A DNA stretch of 64,000 nucleotides from Arthrobacter sp. 31Y (GTDB lineage: Bacteria > Actinomycetota > Actinomycetes > Actinomycetales > Micrococcaceae): contig NZ_JAFW01000001.1 in assembly GCF_000526335.1 (NCBI RefSeq), positions 4,774,001 to 4,838,000 on the forward strand. The letters run 5' to 3'. A program made the position numbers and the translations under genes. The number at the start of each line of letters is the position of its first letter. Positions within the stretch are counted from its first letter, which is position 1. The notes under the pieces were generated by a model. The model was not told the DNA's origin. It was given only the letters and a program-made list of their open reading frames with translations, and made no database searches. Shown here one piece after another: positions 17,117-25,670 of the stretch.

Positions 17117-18061
17117 ATGGTTTACCTCAACACTGTCCCAGACCAACCGCATCCGGAGCTTGATGTGATGGTGGTCGGTGAAGCACTTATTGACGTGGTG
17201 ACCACCGGGAGCCGCAGGGTGGAACACCCTGGCGGTTCGCCGACCAATGTCGCCTACGGACTCGCACGTCTGGGGGTCACCACCGGCCTCCTGACAGTGA
17301 TCGGCCCGGACGCCTGGGGGAGGCGCATAGAAGAGCACCTGACTGGCGCGGGGGTTGTGGTCCTGCCGGGATCACGATCCCTCGGCAGGACCGCATCGGC
17401 CACAGCAACCGTTAGGGCCGACGGCTCCGCCCACTACGACTTCGATATCTCCTGGGATCTGGCACCTCAGGCCCCTGCCTTTTTCCCGAAAATCCTGCAC
17501 ACCGGGTCCATTGCCACTTTCCTTGATCCGGGTGCCGGTGTGGTGAAATCCCTGCTGGGACAAGCCAACGGGCATTGTGTGATCACTTACGATCCGAACA
17601 TCCGCCCGGACCTTCTTGGCAGCCATGCGGAAGCGAAAGCGATCTTTGAGGACCTGGTGGCCTTCACCGACGACGTTAAGCTCAGCGACGAGGATGCGGA
17701 ATGGCTATACCCAGGGATGAGCATTCCTGAGGCAGCCGCTCACATCCTGGGGCTGGGTACTGGCCTGACAGTCATCACCAAGGGCGCCGAAGGTTCCTAC
17801 CTCAGCACCCCGGGCTTTGACGTCACCGTTCCCGCCGTGAAAACCAACGTGGCAGACACCATCGGCGCCGGGGACTCGTTCATGTCCGCCCTGATTCTGG
17901 GATTGCTCAAGCGCGAAACGGAAGGGTTCGCCCCCGGTGTTCTGGAGGAGCTTGGACGCACTGCCGTGGCGGCCGCGGCCATCACTGTGCAGCGCCCGGG
18001 AGCAAATCCGCCCAGCCTTGAGGAGCTGAACGGACTGCTCGAAAGCCAGCGGGTTGGGTGA
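17117..18061 (+). CDS. PfkB-family fructokinase
   Basis: 314 residues. Signature 1 appears as HPGGSPTNVAYGLARLG at about 37-53, and signature 2 as DTIGAGDSF near residue 250, with the catalytic-base Asp. AGAAGGAGAG precedes the ATG. It phosphorylates a ketose with ATP; as the last gene of the fructan operon its substrate is most likely fructose, giving fructose 6-phosphate for glycolysis. Other ribokinase-family sugars cannot be excluded by sequence alone. Confidence 0.87.
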   Translation: MVYLNTVPDQPHPELDVMVVGEALIDVVTTGSRRVEHPGGSPTNVAYGLARLGVTTGLLTVIGPDAWGRRIEEHLTGAGVVVLPGSRSLGRTASATATVRADGSAHYDFDISWDLAPQAPAFFPKILHTGSIATFLDPGAGVVKSLLGQANGHCVITYDPNIRPDLLGSHAEAKAIFEDLVAFTDDVKLSDEDAEWLYPGMSIPEAAAHILGLGTGLTVITKGAEGSYLSTPGFDVTVPAVKTNVADTIGAGDSFMSALILGLLKRETEGFAPGVLEELGRTAVAAAAITVQRPGANPPSLEELNGLLESQRVG

Positions 18062-18103
18062 GAGAAAACGGAATTGCTTCTTTCCGTCCATGCCTCAGTT
18101 CGT

Positions 18104-18988
18104 TCAGGCCTCTGTAATGACCATGGCGAAGCGCTCTTCGCGCGCTTCGTCCGGGTCGGGTCCGTTCCGCACGCCGGTGTCGAGCGCGTTAATGACGCCG
18201 AGTTCGGGTGGTGAAAGCTCGAAGTCGAACACATCGAAGTTTTCAGCGATGCGGTCCGGGTTCGTAGACTTCGGAATGGCTGAGCGGCCCTGCTGCAGGT
18301 GCCAGCGAAGCATCACCTGGGCAGGGCTCTTGCCGTGGGCGTGAGCGATGGCGGCAATAGCCGGGTCCTGCATCACGTTCCGGCGGTCCTTTCCGCCCCA
18401 GCCCGGGTAGAAGGTGATTCCCCCGATAGGCGACCACGCCTGGGTGATGATCCCGTGCTCGGAATCGGCTGCCTGGACATCCTGCTGGGTGAAGTACGGG
18501 TGGAGCTCAATCTGGTTAACAGCGGGGATGACCTCCGTAGCCTCGAGCAGTTGCTTGAGGTGATGTGGCATGAAGTTGCTGACACCGATCGCCCGGACCC
18601 GCCCGTCAGCGAGTAGCGTCTCGAGCGCCTTGTACGCGTCGATGGTCTTCTCGAACCGGTCGGGAGCGGGCTGGTGCAGGATGAGCAGGTCCAGATACTC
18701 CACACCGAGCTTGCCAACCGCTTTGTCCCAAGCGTGCAGGGTCTGGTCGTAACCGTAGTCACTGACCCAGACCTTGGTCTCGACGAAGACATCCGAACGG
18801 CTCAGGCCCGAATTGCGGATGCCGTTCCCGACTTCCCGCTCGTTGCCATAGGCAGCCGCGGTGTCGATGTGCCGGTAGCCGGTGTTGAGCGCGACCTCGA
18901 CAGCCGTCGTCGTTTCTTCAGGTGCGCTTTGGAAGACGCCGAGCCCTAGGGCTGGCATGGTGACTCCGTTGTTGAGCGTGATGTCCAT
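18104..18988 (-). CDS. Aldo/keto reductase (AKR5-like)
   Basis: 294 residues from ATG 18988 (MDITLNNGVTMPALGLGVFQ), with AGAGAGA upstream. The AKR tetrad Asp42, Tyr47, Lys72, His105 is complete (IDTAAAYGNE, VETKVW, LILHQP). The NADPH-binding end IPKSTNPDRIAENFDVFDFEL is typical of 2,5-diketo-gluconate/methylglyoxal-type reductases. Cytoplasmic NADPH-dependent carbonyl reduction. It is convergent with the fructokinase and divergent from the MmyB-type regulator, though an MFS gene remnant lies in between. Confidence 0.92.
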   Translation of the reverse strand: MDITLNNGVTMPALGLGVFQSAPEETTTAVEVALNTGYRHIDTAAAYGNEREVGNGIRNSGLSRSDVFVETKVWVSDYGYDQTLHAWDKAVGKLGVEYLDLLILHQPAPDRFEKTIDAYKALETLLADGRVRAIGVSNFMPHHLKQLLEATEVIPAVNQIELHPYFTQQDVQAADSEHGIITQAWSPIGGITFYPGWGGKDRRNVMQDPAIAAIAHAHGKSPAQVMLRWHLQQGRSAIPKSTNPDRIAENFDVFDFELSPPELGVINALDTGVRNGPDPDEAREERFAMVITEA

Positions 18989-19079
18989 GTGATCTCTCTG
19001 TTGTATGTTCTGTTCCAGTTCCAGTGAACACCGGTGGTGGACCTCGTGGGAGTGCACGTCAGTGCCCCCATGACATGGG

Positions 19080-19262
19080 TTAGCGGGCGTGCTCGACCTC
19101 GGGTGCAGGTACGGCCGCACGTAGTGTCCTGTTTCGTGCGGCGAGGTCGGCGGGGAGTACCAGAACGATGGTGACAATCAGGGCCAGGAGCAGCAGGACG
19201 CTGCCTGTGGTGAGGGCCGCGCTGACCTGTGCGGCCATGTCCTGTGTGGCCGTCCCGCTCGT
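19080..19262 (-). pseudogene. C-terminal remnant of an MFS transporter
   Basis: The minus strand reads TSGTATQDMAAQVSAALTTG followed by one membrane helix (SVLLLLALIVTIVLVLP) and a charged tail ending EVEHAR before the TAA at 19080-19082. This looks like the last helix and tail of a drug-efflux-type MFS protein. A TGA closes the frame immediately upstream and no N-terminal part is present. A regulator gene now begins close by, consistent with deletion of a former regulator-transporter pair. Confidence 0.55.
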
Positions 19263-19333
19263 GGGGAGTCACTCTTGTTCCGGGTAATGGCAGTCCCTCC
19301 CTCGGTCTGATCCATCGGCGTAGCGTGGAAGCC

Positions 19334-20215
19334 ATGACACACAGCGAGGACGTGCGGAAGTTCCTGACCACCCGCCGCGCCCGAATCACCCCCGATGAGG
19401 CCGGACTGCCCGCTTATGGCGGCAACCGGCGCGTCAAGGGCCTGCGTCGCGAGGAAGTGGCGATGCTCGCCGGAATGAGCATCGACTACTACATCCGCCT
19501 TGAACGCGGAAACCTTTCCGGCGCCTCGGACAGCGTCCTCGAAGCGCTCGGACGCGCCTTAAAGCTTGACGACGCCGAATTGGCCCACCTTTTCGATTTG
19601 GCCCGCGCCTCCACCGCAGCTCCGCGCGTGCGGCGTAAGCGCAGTCCCCAGACGGTACGGCCGAGCGTTCAACGCGTCCTCGACGCCATCACTGGGGCCC
19701 CTGCCTGGGTCCGCAACGATCGTGGGGACGTCTTGGCCGCCAATGACCTTGGCCGCGCGCTGTATCTGGAATTGATGGCCGAACAGACCACACCGCCGAA
19801 CAGTGCACGGTTTACCTTCCTGAACCCGAAAGCACGTAAGTTCTTCGCCGATTGGGAACGCGCCGCGGATGACATGGTCGCGGTCCTTCGGTCAACAGCA
19901 GGGAAAAACCCTTATGACAAGGACCTCACAGACCTGATCGGTGAACTCTCAACCCGAAGCGAAGAATTCCGTAGCCGGTGGGCACGCCACGACGTGAAGT
20001 ACCACCGCACCGGCCGCAAGCGCCTGCACCACTCGATCGTGGGGGACCTCGACCTGAGCTTCGAAGCGCTCGAACTGGCCGCCGACCCAGGGCTCCGGAT
20101 CAACATCTACACTGCAGACCCCGGAACACCCTCCGAGGACGCCCTGAAAGTCCTCGCCAGTTGGGCCGCGACCCAGCGCCATGCCGTTGACGCCGCTGTG
20201 AGGGACCGGAGCTAG
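19334..20215 (+). CDS. XRE-family regulator with MmyB-like ligand-binding domain
   Basis: 293 residues starting MTHSEDVRKFLTTRRARITP. The XRE HTH (VKGLRREEVAMLAGMSIDYY, then IRLERGNLSGASDSVLEAL) is followed from about residue 110 by the MmyB-type domain (RVLDAITGAPAWVRNDRGDVLAANDLGRAL split here for length), ending DPGLRINIYTADPGTPSED. This class is common in actinobacteria and usually represses an adjacent divergent oxidoreductase or efflux gene. Here the neighbours are the aldo/keto reductase and a decayed MFS gene. Confidence 0.85.
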   Translation: MTHSEDVRKFLTTRRARITPDEAGLPAYGGNRRVKGLRREEVAMLAGMSIDYYIRLERGNLSGASDSVLEALGRALKLDDAELAHLFDLARASTAAPRVRRKRSPQTVRPSVQRVLDAITGAPAWVRNDRGDVLAANDLGRALYLELMAEQTTPPNSARFTFLNPKARKFFADWERAADDMVAVLRSTAGKNPYDKDLTDLIGELSTRSEEFRSRWARHDVKYHRTGRKRLHHSIVGDLDLSFEALELAADPGLRINIYTADPGTPSEDALKVLASWAATQRHAVDAAVRDRS

Positions 20216-20258
20216 ACCCTTCGAGGTCAGCACCTACGATTCGAGGCGACACAGTGAA

Positions 20259-20294
20259 CAAGGGCAGGACCACTGGTGGGTGGTCCTGCCCTTG
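20259..20294 (+). terminator. Strong hairpin after the MmyB-type regulator
   Basis: CAAGGGCAGGACCAC and GTGGTCCTGCCCTTG form a perfect 15-bp stem around a 6-nt loop, 44 bp past the regulator stop. The downstream gene is convergent, so it may terminate both strands. No long T-run is present. Confidence 0.7.
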
Positions 20295-20409
20295 CTGCGA
20301 TGGGTCGCGCCCCTGCGCCCGTCGGTCGGGCTACCTGTTGCGATGGTGTGCTGGAGCGGTTCCTTACGCGTACCGAACGTGTTCGTCGGTGTCCGTTTAG
20401 TACTCGGAG

Positions 20410-21855
20410 CTACATGATGCCCGTAGGAACAAGCAGTGCCCAGGCCAGCGCCGGTGCCACCAGGACTACTCCTCCGGCGTACATCATCAGTTGCTTGTAG
20501 ACGCGCTGTCGGTCGTTTTCGCGGGCGTTGGCCACCACCAGGGCACCGTCGGTGGAGAACGGCGATACGTCAACCACCGTTGCGGCGATAGCGAGGGCCG
20601 CAACTGTTCCCGATGCACTCAGTGAGCTGGTTGCCAGCAAGGGACCAGCCAAAGGGATGAAGGCCGTCAACAGTGCGGTGGATGAAGCAAAGGCTGAGCC
20701 GACGCCGATGACGTAGCAGAGAACCAGTGCAATGAGGAGCGGGGCTCCGAGCGCCAGGGCTTGTTCGGCGAGGGTGTCGATGACGCCGACGTGCTGCAGG
20801 AGGGAAACGTAGGTGATCATGCCGGCGACGAGCAGCACAGTGGACCAGGAGACTCCGCCGATGAAGGTCTGGTGCTCCTTGATGTTGACTAGTGCCAGCA
20901 GGAGTCCTGCCGAGAGTGCGACGAAGCCGATCGGCATGTGGAAGCCCAACGCGCAGACAAGCATGGCCACGATGAGTCCCAAGGTGAGGATCTGCTGGCC
21001 GCGTGGCCGGGTGGCGCGTGCCTCGAGCTCGGCGTGCTGGCCCGCAGCGCCGTCGCGAAGTTTGCCCAGCATGGCGAACAGCACCACGGTGAGGACTGAG
21101 AGGATGAGATTCAGTGCGAAGCTCGCTCCGAAAAGTGCGCCTTGGGAAATCGGGAAGCCGTTCTTTACAGCAATGTCATGCACCAGGACGCCCGCCACGG
21201 AAAGCGGGGAGAAGCCCCCGGCGTGTGCTCCGTTGATGATGAATGCGCCCATGAGAACCGGGTGGATCCGTGATTCGTAGGCCAGCCCGATCGCAGCCGG
21301 TGCCAGCAGTGCCACCGCCGCGGGGGAGAACGTGCCCAGGGCAGTGAGTGATGCTGCCAGGAGAAAGAATACCCATGGCAGAAGCAGCGTCTTGCCACGA
21401 ACAAGCCGGACGCAGTTTTGGACGATGATGTCGATGGTCCCGTTCCGCTGGGCCATGCTGAAGAAGTACGTCACACCGATGATGGTGATCACGATGTTTG
21501 CCGGGAAATCAGCCAGGATCTCCTTGTCGGTCATGCCAAGCATGAAGTAACCAACACCGAAGGAGGCCACGAGTCCCATGACGCCGATGTTCAAAGGCCA
21601 CTTGGTGGCGACGACGAACATCACCACGAGGATTACCAGCGGGATGATCTGGATGGCAGTCATGGTCGGCTCCGATTCAGGGGCGGCCGCTGGGTTGAAG
21701 ATGGCACCCCCGAACAGGATGGCAGCCAGACCCAGAATGACAGAAGCGGCAACCGTTATCAGCAGGATACGGCGGCGGTTGTTAGGGCGCTGGGAACGTT
21801 CTTCCCGGATGTCGCTCTCAGCCTCGGGGGCTGGTTTAAAAATAGTCTTAGCCAT
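20410..21855 (-). CDS. MatC/DASS-type dicarboxylate carrier
   Basis: 481 residues with a polar cytoplasmic N-terminus (to about residue 28, ending NNRRR) and about 11-12 membrane segments. The IQIIPLVILVVMFVVATKWP segment begins the MatC-like N-terminal domain, and FSPAAVALLAPAAIG and SPLSVAGVLVHD are conserved hairpin-like loops of the SLC13/CitMHS-like ion-transporter superfamily. It probably imports a di- or tricarboxylate with cations. The PrpF isomerase gene lies 12 bp upstream on the same strand, so they are co-transcribed and share a substrate. Confidence 0.8.
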   Translation of the reverse strand: MAKTIFKPAPEAESDIREERSQRPNNRRRILLITVAASVILGLAAILFGGAIFNPAAAPESEPTMTAIQIIPLVILVVMFVVATKWPLNIGVMGLVASFGVGYFMLGMTDKEILADFPANIVITIIGVTYFFSMAQRNGTIDIIVQNCVRLVRGKTLLLPWVFFLLAASLTALGTFSPAAVALLAPAAIGLAYESRIHPVLMGAFIINGAHAGGFSPLSVAGVLVHDIAVKNGFPISQGALFGASFALNLILSVLTVVLFAMLGKLRDGAAGQHAELEARATRPRGQQILTLGLIVAMLVCALGFHMPIGFVALSAGLLLALVNIKEHQTFIGGVSWSTVLLVAGMITYVSLLQHVGVIDTLAEQALALGAPLLIALVLCYVIGVGSAFASSTALLTAFIPLAGPLLATSSLSASGTVAALAIAATVVDVSPFSTDGALVVANARENDRQRVYKQLMMYAGGVVLVAPALAWALLVPTGIM

Positions 21856-21867
21856 GGTGTTCTCTCC

Positions 21868-22986
21868 TCATCGAGTGGCTGTTGCTAGTGAGGCTTCGAC
21901 GACGTTGCCGAGAGTCTCCGGGAGGTGAATGATGCTGGAGGCGATGGTGCGCGCTGTTCGATTGACGCCGACCAGAAGGGACCCATCTTGTTCCTCGCTC
22001 CAGGTTTCGATGACGCCGGCAGGCGTCCTGAGCTTCAGGACCGCTTCGGAGCTGTTTCCTGTGATGGCGTTCAGCACGGTGCCGGGTGTGCGGGCAGCGA
22101 GCGTCAACGCGACGCTGCCGGTGATGGCCAGGGCGGGATGCGGTTTGCCCATGGAGAGCATCATGATGTTGACGTCACCTTCGGCGTCAGGACCTTCGGG
22201 AGGGCCGACGATGGCGAGTTTGGGAACAGCCCGCGCAGCTTGAGCGGGAGTGGCTGCCATTCCCATCCGCACCGCTGCCTGGCGACGTATCAGGTCCAGG
22301 GTGTCCAGTTGCAGTTCGACGCTGGCTTTCCAGGTGTCGTACCGGGCAGTGTCCAGTCCTAGCTCTTCAGCCCGCACCATGACAACAGGTGCGCCAGCAT
22401 CAACCATGGAGACCGTCCAGCGGGTACCGCCGGCAAGGATCGTGTCAGTTGCCGAGCCGGTGGGAAGGAGATGTCCGGTGGTCTTTCCGGCCGGATTCTG
22501 GAAGCCGAGGCCCACCCGGTAACCCGGAAACACGACGCCGGGCATCTGCGCGTCCGGGGCGATCGGCAGGGCGCCGGAGGGTGTTGAAACCCGCTGAATG
22601 ATGATCTGTCCCGTGTTGGTATTCCGGGTGACGATTCGGGTGGAATCGCCGTCGGGCACTACCCAGCCTTTCTCGATGGCGTAGAGACCCACCACTGCTG
22701 AGCAGTTCCCGCAGTTGCTGCCCCAATCAACAGCGGCCTCCTCGATACCCACCTGGGCGAAAGTGAATTCGACATCCACCTCCGGATCCGCTGGCCGGCT
22801 AAGGATCATGGCTTTACTGGTGGTTGAAGTAGCTCCGCCTACGCCATCGATCTGCCGGGTGTCCGGGCTTCCGAAGAGACGTGGCAGGAGATCGTCCAGG
22901 TTGGCGTTGGCCTGATCCAGGTTTTCAGTTTCAAAGACCCAGCACTTGCTGGTGCCTCCGCGCATCCATTCAGCTTCGATCTTCAT
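21868..22986 (-). CDS. PrpF-family isomerase/tautomerase
   Basis: 372 residues from ATG 22986 (MKIEAEWMRGGTSKCWVFE), preceded by GGCAGGGAAG; a longer frame upstream lacks an RBS. The family N-terminus with the MRGGTSK motif, IDGVGGATSTTSKAMI, and the catalytic GSNCGNCSAVVG segment are present. PrpF proteins isomerise 2-methylaconitate, and relatives tautomerise 4-oxalomesaconate or isomerise methylitaconate. The adjacent dicarboxylate carrier and divergent LysR suggest catabolism of an unsaturated di- or tricarboxylic acid, but no other pathway enzyme is here. Confidence 0.85.
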   Translation of the reverse strand: MKIEAEWMRGGTSKCWVFETENLDQANANLDDLLPRLFGSPDTRQIDGVGGATSTTSKAMILSRPADPEVDVEFTFAQVGIEEAAVDWGSNCGNCSAVVGLYAIEKGWVVPDGDSTRIVTRNTNTGQIIIQRVSTPSGALPIAPDAQMPGVVFPGYRVGLGFQNPAGKTTGHLLPTGSATDTILAGGTRWTVSMVDAGAPVVMVRAEELGLDTARYDTWKASVELQLDTLDLIRRQAAVRMGMAATPAQAARAVPKLAIVGPPEGPDAEGDVNIMMLSMGKPHPALAITGSVALTLAARTPGTVLNAITGNSSEAVLKLRTPAGVIETWSEEQDGSLLVGVNRTARTIASSIIHLPETLGNVVEASLATATR

Positions 22987-23039
22987 TGTGCTTCCCTGCC
23001 TCTCGTGGCATCCTGCAAATTTGTTGCCTGATACGAGGA

Positions 23040-23051
23040 TGATCCGGATCA
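23040..23051. promoter_or_regulatory. Candidate operator, perfect 12-bp palindrome
   Basis: TGATCCGGATCA is perfectly self-complementary and lies in the 238-bp divergent gap between prpF-like and LysR genes, 54 bp upstream of the PrpF start. It is a plausible regulator site but the dyad is short. Confidence 0.35.
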
Positions 23052-23224
23052 CACATGAAGACAATGTTCGATAAATGAGGGGTGTTGTAGTGTTGCTTCA
23101 TTCACTTTGAGAACATGGTCATTGGCTGACGTGAAACAGCTTTCGCGTCGACTTCTCCGTACAGAGAGCCCATGCAGGACAGGCTGCTGCGTAGAATGAA
23201 CCAACAACGGATAAGGGTGAAGTA

Positions 23225-24163
23225 ATGCTTAACGATGAGGGCTTGGATTTATTTGATATCCGGCGGCTTGCCCTTCTGGTGGAGGTGGTTGAGCAGGGGT
23301 CCATCACGGCTGCGGCCGACATCATGATGTATTCCCCTTCGGCTGTCTCGCAGCAGTTGCGCAAGTTGGAACAAGAAGTGGGGCAGCCCCTCCTCAACCG
23401 CCGGTCCCGCGGTGTGGTCCCCACGGAGGCGGGTCAGGTGCTGGCAGGACATGCGCGAAAGATCGTGGGACAGATGCGTGCCGCTCGGTCCGATCTCGGC
23501 CAGATTGCCGGTTTGAACCGCGGCTCGTTAACAGTCGGTACGTTCCCCACGTTGGCCGGTTCGTTTTTGCCGCTGGTGATCCGCGCCTTCAAGAAGCGCT
23601 ACCCGGCCATTGGTCTCTCGGTGCGCAGCGCCCGCTTCGATGAACTCGTCTCGGACCTTGAATCCGGCGTGACCGGACTTTGCTTGCTCTGGGACTACCC
23701 GTGGAACCGGTTCAACGACGAATCCATTCGGATTACGGAAGTCTTCCAGGAGAGTACGGTAATCCTGGTCGCCAAGGGACACCCCCTGGCTGATCGCGAC
23801 GAGGTGACCATGAAAGACCTCCGAAAGGAGTCATGGATAGTCCGCGCTGAGGCGCACCCGGTAGTGGAGGTACTTCAACGCTCAGCCCACGACGCCGGTT
23901 TTGAGCCGAACATCGGTTTTCTTGCCAACGATTACCAAGAGGCCCAGGCCATGGTCAGCGTCGGCATGGGCGTGGCGATGGTGCCCAAGACAGCGGTGGC
24001 CCTGCAGCATCCGGATGTCAGGATCCTTAGCCTCGGCGCTGACGCTCCGCTGCGCCGGGTTCTCCTGGCCCAGCGCCAGGACAAGGTGTACGCGCCCGCT
24101 GAGGTCGCCTTCCACTCAACTCTTTTGGAAATTGCCCGTGAGCGTGGCAGCGACTATCTCTGA
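23225..24163 (+). CDS. LysR-family transcriptional regulator
   Basis: 312 residues. The HTH (FDIRRLALLVEVVEQGSITA, AADIMMYSPSAVSQQLRKLE) is near the N-terminus and the effector domain starts with RGSLTVGTFPTLAGSFLPLV. AAGGGTGAAG precedes the ATG. It is divergent from the PrpF-isomerase/dicarboxylate-carrier pair and probably activates it in response to the transported acid. Its last 10 bp overlap the convergent MFS gene. Confidence 0.88.
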   Translation: MLNDEGLDLFDIRRLALLVEVVEQGSITAAADIMMYSPSAVSQQLRKLEQEVGQPLLNRRSRGVVPTEAGQVLAGHARKIVGQMRAARSDLGQIAGLNRGSLTVGTFPTLAGSFLPLVIRAFKKRYPAIGLSVRSARFDELVSDLESGVTGLCLLWDYPWNRFNDESIRITEVFQESTVILVAKGHPLADRDEVTMKDLRKESWIVRAEAHPVVEVLQRSAHDAGFEPNIGFLANDYQEAQAMVSVGMGVAMVPKTAVALQHPDVRILSLGADAPLRRVLLAQRQDKVYAPAEVAFHSTLLEIARERGSDYL

Positions 24164-25500
24164 GGCGATGCCGGATCTCGGGCAGCACTCAGGTCTTGAG
24201 GAAGTACATGGTGCAGGCGGGATGTGGGAACGAAAAGCCGTATGAACACTGCAGTGATGGCTCCACACGCGGACAGGAAAATCCAGGGAGCGAAGGCTGT
24301 GACTGATGGCGCGTAGGCGAGCTCGTAGAGGGGAGCAAGAGCTGTGTTGCCCAGCACTACTGCCAGGCCTCCGGCGCTTGCCAGCAAGCCGTAGTACGCG
24401 CCGGTGGGGCGTCCGGCCGCAAACTCCAGAACCAGTCCCATGGCTACTGGCTGCACGCACATGTTCCCCAGTGCGGTACCTGTCACCAGCACCAGGGCTG
24501 GAAGGATCGGCAGCCATTCCGGCGGGGGAGACACCGCAAGAACTCCCAATGACGCGAAGCCGAGGGACTGCAAAGCGAACCCCAAGGGAAGGGCGATCCT
24601 CGGCCCGGCTCTTCGCATGAGTGCCGCTATTGGCCACTGCAAAGTGATGGTCAGGATTGATGCGTAGGCGAAAACGATCGCCAGCGAGTTTGCGCCGGCC
24701 CCGCTCCTCTCGAGTTCCACCGGAAGCCCGAAGTAGAGCTGGTTGGTGGCCACAAGGTTGACGCTGAAGAAGGCCGCGAACCCGATGAACTTTTTATCCT
24801 TCAGGCAGGACCAGAGGCCTGACGGCGGTACGCGGCCGGGCAGTTCCACGGAGGCTTCGGTGGTGCGGGCGGTCTTCGGCAGGAAGAGCCAAAAGATCAC
24901 TGCCATCACGGTAAAGACGCCGGCTGCCACCAGGAGCGAAGTGTCGAAGCCTGTATTCAGGAGGAAGGTCCCCAGCAAGGGGCCCACCACCACGCCTACT
25001 TCACCGCAGATGACAAGCAACGCAAAAAGGGAGGACCTGTTGCGCTCGGCAGCTGCGCCTACGAGGCTTTGCAGCGCAGGGGAGAATAGCGCCCCGCCTA
25101 TCCCGGTAACGATGGCCCCGATCAGAAATAGCGGGAAGTCGGCAGCCCATGTCAGCAGCAGGAATCCGGCGATACGGACCAGGCATCCGGTGATCATGGA
25201 CTGCCGGGCTCCCCATCGGTCTGCAAGCGCCCCGCCGAACAGGAACATTCCCTGTTGGGCGAAGGTGCGTGCACCCAAGACGACGCCAATCGCCATTGCG
25301 CCCATCCCGAAGTCATGTCGCATGGCCACTGCAAGGAAGGGCACCACTGCGTAGAAGCCAATGTTGAAAATCAGCTGGCTGGCCAGCAGTAGTTGCGGTG
25401 CCGGTTCAACCCTGGCGGGGCGCCTGTTGGTGAGTGTGGAACGAAACATGCGTGCCGCCGTCGGACTCATCTTTCGCTGCCGGGAGGCGGGGCTGGCCAT
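24154..25500 (-). CDS. MFS transporter (MdtH/DHA1-like), possible metallophore exporter
   Basis: 448 residues with about twelve membrane helices. The MFS motif A loop reads GGALADRWGARQS between helices 2 and 3, the DHA1 drug:proton antiporter pattern. AAGGAATATC precedes the ATG at 25500. The gene is divergent from an iron-boxed ABC importer and shares its 170-bp intergenic region. In opine-metallophore systems an MFS exporter accompanies a family-5 importer, so siderophore or metallophore export is one reading. General drug efflux is the alternative. Confidence 0.8.
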   Translation of the reverse strand: MASPASRQRKMSPTAARMFRSTLTNRRPARVEPAPQLLLASQLIFNIGFYAVVPFLAVAMRHDFGMGAMAIGVVLGARTFAQQGMFLFGGALADRWGARQSMITGCLVRIAGFLLLTWAADFPLFLIGAIVTGIGGALFSPALQSLVGAAAERNRSSLFALLVICGEVGVVVGPLLGTFLLNTGFDTSLLVAAGVFTVMAVIFWLFLPKTARTTEASVELPGRVPPSGLWSCLKDKKFIGFAAFFSVNLVATNQLYFGLPVELERSGAGANSLAIVFAYASILTITLQWPIAALMRRAGPRIALPLGFALQSLGFASLGVLAVSPPPEWLPILPALVLVTGTALGNMCVQPVAMGLVLEFAAGRPTGAYYGLLASAGGLAVVLGNTALAPLYELAYAPSVTAFAPWIFLSACGAITAVFIRLFVPTSRLHHVLPQDLSAARDPASPQR

Positions 25501-25633
25501 GATATTCCTTATCCGGAGGCGCTGAAGCCCTCACAGATTATCAAGAACGGTTCGCAGTTGCCCGGTCCCTCACTGATGCCGTGGGCTTGGACACATTGTT
25601 ACGGGTCCCCGGAGCGTCAATTTCTACACCGAA

Positions 25634-25652
25634 AAAGGTAAGGCTAACCTAA
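25634..25652. promoter_or_regulatory. DtxR/IdeR iron box
   Basis: AAAGGTAAGGCTAACCTAA matches the DtxR/IdeR consensus TWAGGTWAGSCTWACCTWA at 18 of 19 positions. It lies 18 bp upstream of the binding-protein ATG, so bound Fe(II)-DtxR would block transcription of the ABC operon. A possible extended -10 (TAGTCT at 25654-25659) follows directly. Confidence 0.85.
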
Positions 25653-25670
25653 ATAGTCTCCATTTTCCCC

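Noticed and set aside
18062..18103. Terminator between fructokinase and aldo/keto reductase
   Set aside because: ACGGAA/TTCCGT can pair, but the stem is only 6 bp and AT-containing with no clear T-run, so it was not listed.
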